Assembly: GCA_002427995.1 (NCBI GenBank)
Contig: DIZV01000042.1
Span: 591-9,993, forward strand
DNA: 9,403 nt
Direction: 5' to 3'
Origin: Chloroflexi bacterium UBA6019
Lineage (GTDB): Bacteria > Chloroflexota > Dormibacteria > Dormibacterales > Dormibacteraceae
The notes under the pieces are model-generated. The model searched no databases, was not told the origin of the DNA, and saw only the letters and a program-made list of their open reading frames with translations. Of the stretch, positions 6,975 to 9,403 are shown piece by piece. The stretch's first letter is position 1. Every line of letters starts with the position of its first letter. Both the position numbers and the translations under genes were made by a program.

Positions 6975-8273
6975 ATGGAGACCCTGACCGGCCTCGAGGG
7001 CGGCGAAGGCTTCCGCTACGTCCTCGCGCGGACCGACTTCCGGCTCGTCTGGTTCGCCCAGCTGTTCTCCCAGTCGGCCGACAAGTTCGTGATGTTCTCC
7101 CTCATCATCCTGGCCTACAACCTCGCCGGGGCGAACACCCACGTCGCCGTGACGCTCCTCTCCTACACCCTGCCGGCGCTCTTCCTGCCGCCCTTCGCGG
7201 GCGTTTTCGCGGACCGCCACAACCGCAAGACGACGATGGTCTGGGCCAACCTTGGCCGGGGCGCGATCGTGACCCTGATCCCGCTCTCGCAGCTCGTCCC
7301 CTTCCTCCGCGGCGACCTCTACCACGTGCTCGTGATCACCTTCGCCTTCAGCGCCCTGGGCCAGTTCTTCAGCCCGGCGGAGGCGGCGGCGATCCCCACC
7401 CTGCTGCCCCGCAAGGCGCTGCTGACCGCCAACTCGATGGTGCTGCTCTCGATGGTCCTGACGCTGCTCGTGGGCGGCGCGCTCGCGCCCGTCTTCTCGC
7501 GCATCGACGCCTACCTGCCCTACTGGATGGCCGCCGGCGGGTTCGCGATCGCGGGCGGGCTGATCGCGCTCGCCACGATCCCGCGCAACCAGCCGCGGCT
7601 CGACCACAGCACCCGCGGCAACGCCCACCAGCTGGTCGTCGAGGTGCGCGAGGCGGTCGACTTCCTGCGCGCCTCGCCGATGCTTCTGATCGCGTTCGCT
7701 CAGCTGACCCTGACCGTGCTGGTGCTCTTCATGATGTTCACCCTCGCCCCGGCCTACGTCAAGACGGTCATCGGCATCCAGCCCCAGGACAGCTACGTGA
7801 TCCTGGTTCCCGCGACCCTCGGCGCCGCCACCAGCGCCTTCGTCGTCGGCCAGTTCGGCCGCTCGCTCTCCCGCTCCCGGCTTCTGATCCTGAGCCTGGC
7901 CGCGACCGGCCTGACCCTGCTGATGCTCGCCAGCGTGCCCTTCGGGCTCCGCCACTTCTCCTTCCTGGCCGGGCTCACCCGCTACTTCGCGGCGGTCTTC
8001 GGGCTGCTGCTCGGGCTCGAGTTCGGCGCGCTCCTGATCCCCTCGCTGACAGTGCTCCAGGAGCAGACGACGGACGAGGTCCGGGGCCGGATCTTCGCCC
8101 TCTTCTTCCTCGCTTACAACGGCGCCACCGCGGTGCCGATCCTGATCGCCGCGGCTCTCGCCGACAGCTTCGGGACGGCCCGTGTCATCGGCGGCCTGGG
8201 CCTTCTGCTGCTGCTCGCCTCGGGGGCCGCGGCTAGGGCCGGGTCGCGCGTCTACGGAGAGCTAGAAGCGTGA
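6975..8273 (+). CDS. Major facilitator superfamily exporter, EntS-like
   Basis: This 432-aa integral membrane protein has about 12 hydrophobic segments, normal for an MFS proton-coupled transporter. The N-terminus (FRLVWFAQLFSQSADKF, 22-38) and the cytoplasmic motif A GVFADRHNRK (76-85) between helices 2 and 3 are typical of the drug/siderophore export branch that includes EntS and macrolide exporters. A second conserved loop near the C-terminus reads DEVRGRIFALF. Substrate cannot be read from sequence, and nothing nearby (no siderophore or resistance genes) indicates one. I chose ATG 6975; TTG 6963 is an in-frame alternative, and a more upstream start would overlap rsmA. It is the last gene of the dinG operon, 14 bp after rsmA. 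Its 3' end overlaps the convergent dedA by 41 bp, leaving no room for a terminator between them. Confidence 0.88.
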   Translation: METLTGLEGGEGFRYVLARTDFRLVWFAQLFSQSADKFVMFSLIILAYNLAGANTHVAVTLLSYTLPALFLPPFAGVFADRHNRKTTMVWANLGRGAIVTLIPLSQLVPFLRGDLYHVLVITFAFSALGQFFSPAEAAAIPTLLPRKALLTANSMVLLSMVLTLLVGGALAPVFSRIDAYLPYWMAAGGFAIAGGLIALATIPRNQPRLDHSTRGNAHQLVVEVREAVDFLRASPMLLIAFAQLTLTVLVLFMMFTLAPAYVKTVIGIQPQDSYVILVPATLGAATSAFVVGQFGRSLSRSRLLILSLAATGLTLLMLASVPFGLRHFSFLAGLTRYFAAVFGLLLGLEFGALLIPSLTVLQEQTTDEVRGRIFALFFLAYNGATAVPILIAAALADSFGTARVIGGLGLLLLLASGAAARAGSRVYGELEA

Positions 8274-8532
8274 GCCCGACGAACAGGGCCACCACCAGCC
8301 CGCCGTAGCCGGCCGTTTTCAGGACCGTCAGCAAGAGCGGCCAGTTGTTGCCCAGCACGTAGCCGACGACGCCCCAGAGGATCGCCCAGGGCACCGCCCC
8401 CAGAACGCTGTAGAGCTGGAAGCGCCAGAAGGGCATGTGGGCGACGCCGGCGAAGACACTGGCCCAGGTCCGCAGGCCGAGGATGAAGCGACCGACCAGG
8501 ATCGTCTTGTCACCGTGGTGCGCGAAGAACAT
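8233..8532 (-). CDS. DedA C-terminal fragment (after frameshift)
   Basis: This open frame carries the second half of DedA: MFFAHHGDKT, the re-entrant loop GRFILGLRTWASVFAG with its two conserved arginines, MPFWRF, and two C-terminal membrane helices ending in a basic tail (RRRATRP). ATG 8532 lies within family homology, which continues upstream in the same frame to about 8586 (ERLLSIFRL). The ATG is therefore probably an internal methionine and not a real start. Whether it is translated on its own is unknown. The last 41 bp overlap the 3' end of the MFS gene on the other strand. Confidence 0.5.
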   Translation of the reverse strand: MFFAHHGDKTILVGRFILGLRTWASVFAGVAHMPFWRFQLYSVLGAVPWAILWGVVGYVLGNNWPLLLTVLKTAGYGGLVVALFVGLTLLALRRRATRP

Positions 8533-8584
8533 CTCGGCCTGGGCCAGGTGGGCGACCTCGAGCCGGAAGATCGAGAGCAGCCGC

Positions 8585-8821
8585 TCAGATGAAGGGCCTT
8601 CCGCCGCGCAGCCCGATCAGGTAGCCGATGTCGCCGCCGACGATCGCGCCGAGGGCGCCGAGGGCGATCACGGCCACGATGTTGAGGTGCCCGGTCCCGG
8701 CGTAGGCGGCAACCGCGACCAGGGTCAGCTCGCCGGGGAAGGGGATGCCCGAGCTCTCGATCAGGATCCCGAGCGCGGCGGCCGGGTAGCCGATGCTGTC
8801 GGCGAGGGTTCGGATGTCCAT
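8585..8821 (-). CDS. DedA N-terminal fragment (before frameshift)
   Basis: If the frameshift is real, this 78-residue product is what the ribosome makes from the dedA start. It holds the first hydrophobic segment, the conserved acidic loop ESSGIPFPGE (22-31) that forms the first re-entrant half of the fold, the alanine-rich membrane segment and GYLIGLRGGRPFI at its end. It lacks the arginine-bearing second half and is unlikely to work alone. The same frame stays open upstream to 8956 through thrS coding sequence; I reject that extension because homology to DedA begins at ATG 8821. Confidence 0.6.
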   Translation of the reverse strand: MDIRTLADSIGYPAAALGILIESSGIPFPGELTLVAVAAYAGTGHLNIVAVIALGALGAIVGGDIGYLIGLRGGRPFI

Positions 8822-8849
8822 TCGGCCTTGGTTATCCTGAGCGTTCCAG
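8822..8849. promoter_or_regulatory. 28-bp divergent promoter region, dedA / thrS
   Basis: Only 28 bp separate the two divergent start codons. On the plus strand TATCCT (8833-8838) fits the TAnnnT form of a -10 element and ends 11 bp before the thrS ATG, so the thrS transcript would have a leader of only a few bases. No Shine-Dalgarno site precedes thrS. On the minus strand the overlapping GATAAC could serve dedA. Any -35 contacts would lie inside the opposite gene. The assignment rests on position and motif only. Confidence 0.3.
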
Positions 8850-9403
8850 ATGCCCCACAGCGACGACCACGAGTCGAAGGACGAGCTCGACCTGCTCCGC
8901 CATTCGACCGCCCACGTCCTCGCGGCGGCGGTCACCGAGCTCTGGCCGGGGACCAAGTACGCGATCGGCCCGCCGATCGAGGACGGCTTCTACTACGACT
9001 TCGATTCCGAGCACGTCTTCACGCCCGATGACTTCAAGGAGATCGAGAAGAAGATGCGCTCGATCGTCGGCCGCGATCTGCCCTTCCGGCACGAACACCA
9101 GTCCCGGCCGGAGGCGATCGAGACCTTCCGCGAGAGGGGACAGGATTACAAGGTGGAGCTGATCGAGGACCGGGTGGCCGCCGGCGAGGAGGTCTCGCTC
9201 TACCGGACCGGAGATGATTTCCTGGACCTCTGCCGCGGGCCCCACGTGCCCAGCGCGGGCGCGATCCGGGCGTTCAAGCTGCTCCGCACGGCCGGTGCCT
9301 ATTGGAAGGGCGACGAGCACAACCGCCAGCTGCAGCGGATCTACGGCACCGCCTGGCCCTCCCAGAAGGAGCAGGACGAGTACCTGGAGATGCTGGCCGA
9401 GGC
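8850..9403 (+). CDS. thrS: Threonyl-tRNA synthetase, TGS-less form (3' end outside window)
   Basis: The enzyme charges tRNA-Thr with threonine and edits mischarged Ser-tRNA. The visible 184 residues are the N2 editing domain and the linker toward the class II catalytic core, which lies beyond the window. The editing site is complete: LRHSTAHVL with H18 and H22, and DLCRGPHVP with C128 and H132. Other family blocks are YAIGPPIEDGFYYDF (37-51), FKLLRTAGAYWKGD (142-155) and LQRIYGTAWP (161-170). E. coli ThrRS carries about 60 further N-terminal residues, the TGS domain. Here an in-frame TGA (8838-8840) lies 9 bp before ATG 8850, so the domain is truly absent. The gene is divergent from dedA with 28 bp between, and no Shine-Dalgarno site is visible. 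Confidence 0.95.
   Translation, partial: MPHSDDHESKDELDLLRHSTAHVLAAAVTELWPGTKYAIGPPIEDGFYYDFDSEHVFTPDDFKEIEKKMRSIVGRDLPFRHEHQSRPEAIETFRERGQDYKVELIEDRVAAGEEVSLYRTGDDFLDLCRGPHVPSAGAIRAFKLLRTAGAYWKGDEHNRQLQRIYGTAWPSQKEQDEYLEMLAE

Larger units (their letters stand above)
8233..8821 (-). pseudogene. dedA: DedA-family membrane protein, interrupted by a one-base frameshift
   Basis: Read as one gene with a single base removed near 8587, this encodes a full-length DedA protein of 195 aa. DedA/SNARE-associated proteins are inner-membrane proteins, some of which act as lipid (undecaprenyl phosphate) flippases. The signature runs in order across both frames: IESSGIPFPGE, GGDIGYLIGLRGGRP, then after the shift MFFAHHGDKT, VGRFILGLRTW and FAGVAHMPFWRF. 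At the break, the first frame reads through RPFI into TGA (8585-8587); dropping the extra base gives RPFIERLL, as expected for the family. Apart from this no other lesion is seen, so the change is recent or an assembly error. The usual RFxPGxR is RFILGLR. ATG 8821 has a plausible AAGG Shine-Dalgarno site 4 nt upstream, the clearest one in the window. The gene is divergent from thrS and convergent with the MFS gene. Confidence 0.8.

Noticed and set aside
6821..8236. Open frame of 471 codons on the plus strand over the MFS gene
   Set aside because: It is a shifted-frame shadow of the MFS transporter; the translation is rich in R, P and A without membrane segments.
8581..8592. Programmed +1 frameshift in dedA
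   Set aside because: The site AUC UGA G lacks a tRNA that could re-pair after slipping, and I see no upstream stimulatory Shine-Dalgarno-like element; mutation or sequence error is simpler.

Overview
The window is a gene-dense, very GC-rich (third positions almost all G or C) piece of bacterial chromosome with no RNA genes, insertion sequences, CRISPR arrays or other obvious mobile DNA. No single marker fixes the taxon. The DEDDh exonuclease-DinG fusion, the G5/3D cell-wall protein and the gene order rsmI-tatD-(G5/3D)-rsmA recall the Firmicutes yabC-yabD-yabE-ksgA neighbourhood. Together with the high GC, the scarcity of Shine-Dalgarno sites and a threonyl-tRNA synthetase without a TGS domain, they suggest a high-GC lineage of the Terrabacteria side, for example Chloroflexota or Dormibacterota. 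That placement is inference.

Layout. Positions 1-1142 (minus strand, running off the left edge) encode a winged-helix AAA+ ATPase that I recognise as a conserved family without a functional name. A 98-bp divergent intergenic region separates it from a tightly packed plus-strand run that is probably one operon: dinG (exonuclease plus XPD-like helicase), rsmI (16S rRNA C1402 2'-O-methyltransferase), tatD (metal-dependent nuclease/hydrolase), a secreted G5-3D protein resembling YabE, rsmA/ksgA (16S rRNA dimethyladenosine transferase) and an MFS exporter. These genes overlap by 4 and 13 bp or are separated by at most 18 bp. The MFS gene meets a convergent minus-strand dedA-type membrane protein gene and overlaps its 3' end by 41 bp. 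That dedA gene is broken by a one-base frameshift. Only 28 bp separate dedA from a divergent thrS, which runs off the right edge. No stretch of 300 bases lacks a gene.

How the genes fit together. The operon combines 16S rRNA maturation near the decoding centre (RsmI, RsmA), nucleic-acid processing (DinG, TatD), one cell-wall protein and one exporter. This is a housekeeping neighbourhood and not a defence or mobile island, and I see no convincing new multi-gene system.

The points most worth a second look are: rsmA has no ATG, GTG or TTG that could produce its conserved N-terminus, so CTG initiation is likely; the usual first Fe-S cysteine of DinG is replaced by serine, with another cysteine 12 residues further on; dedA is frameshifted; the ThrRS lacks TGS; and the two divergent intergenic regions each carry overlapping -10-like motifs very close to the start codons, suggesting leaderless or nearly leaderless transcripts.
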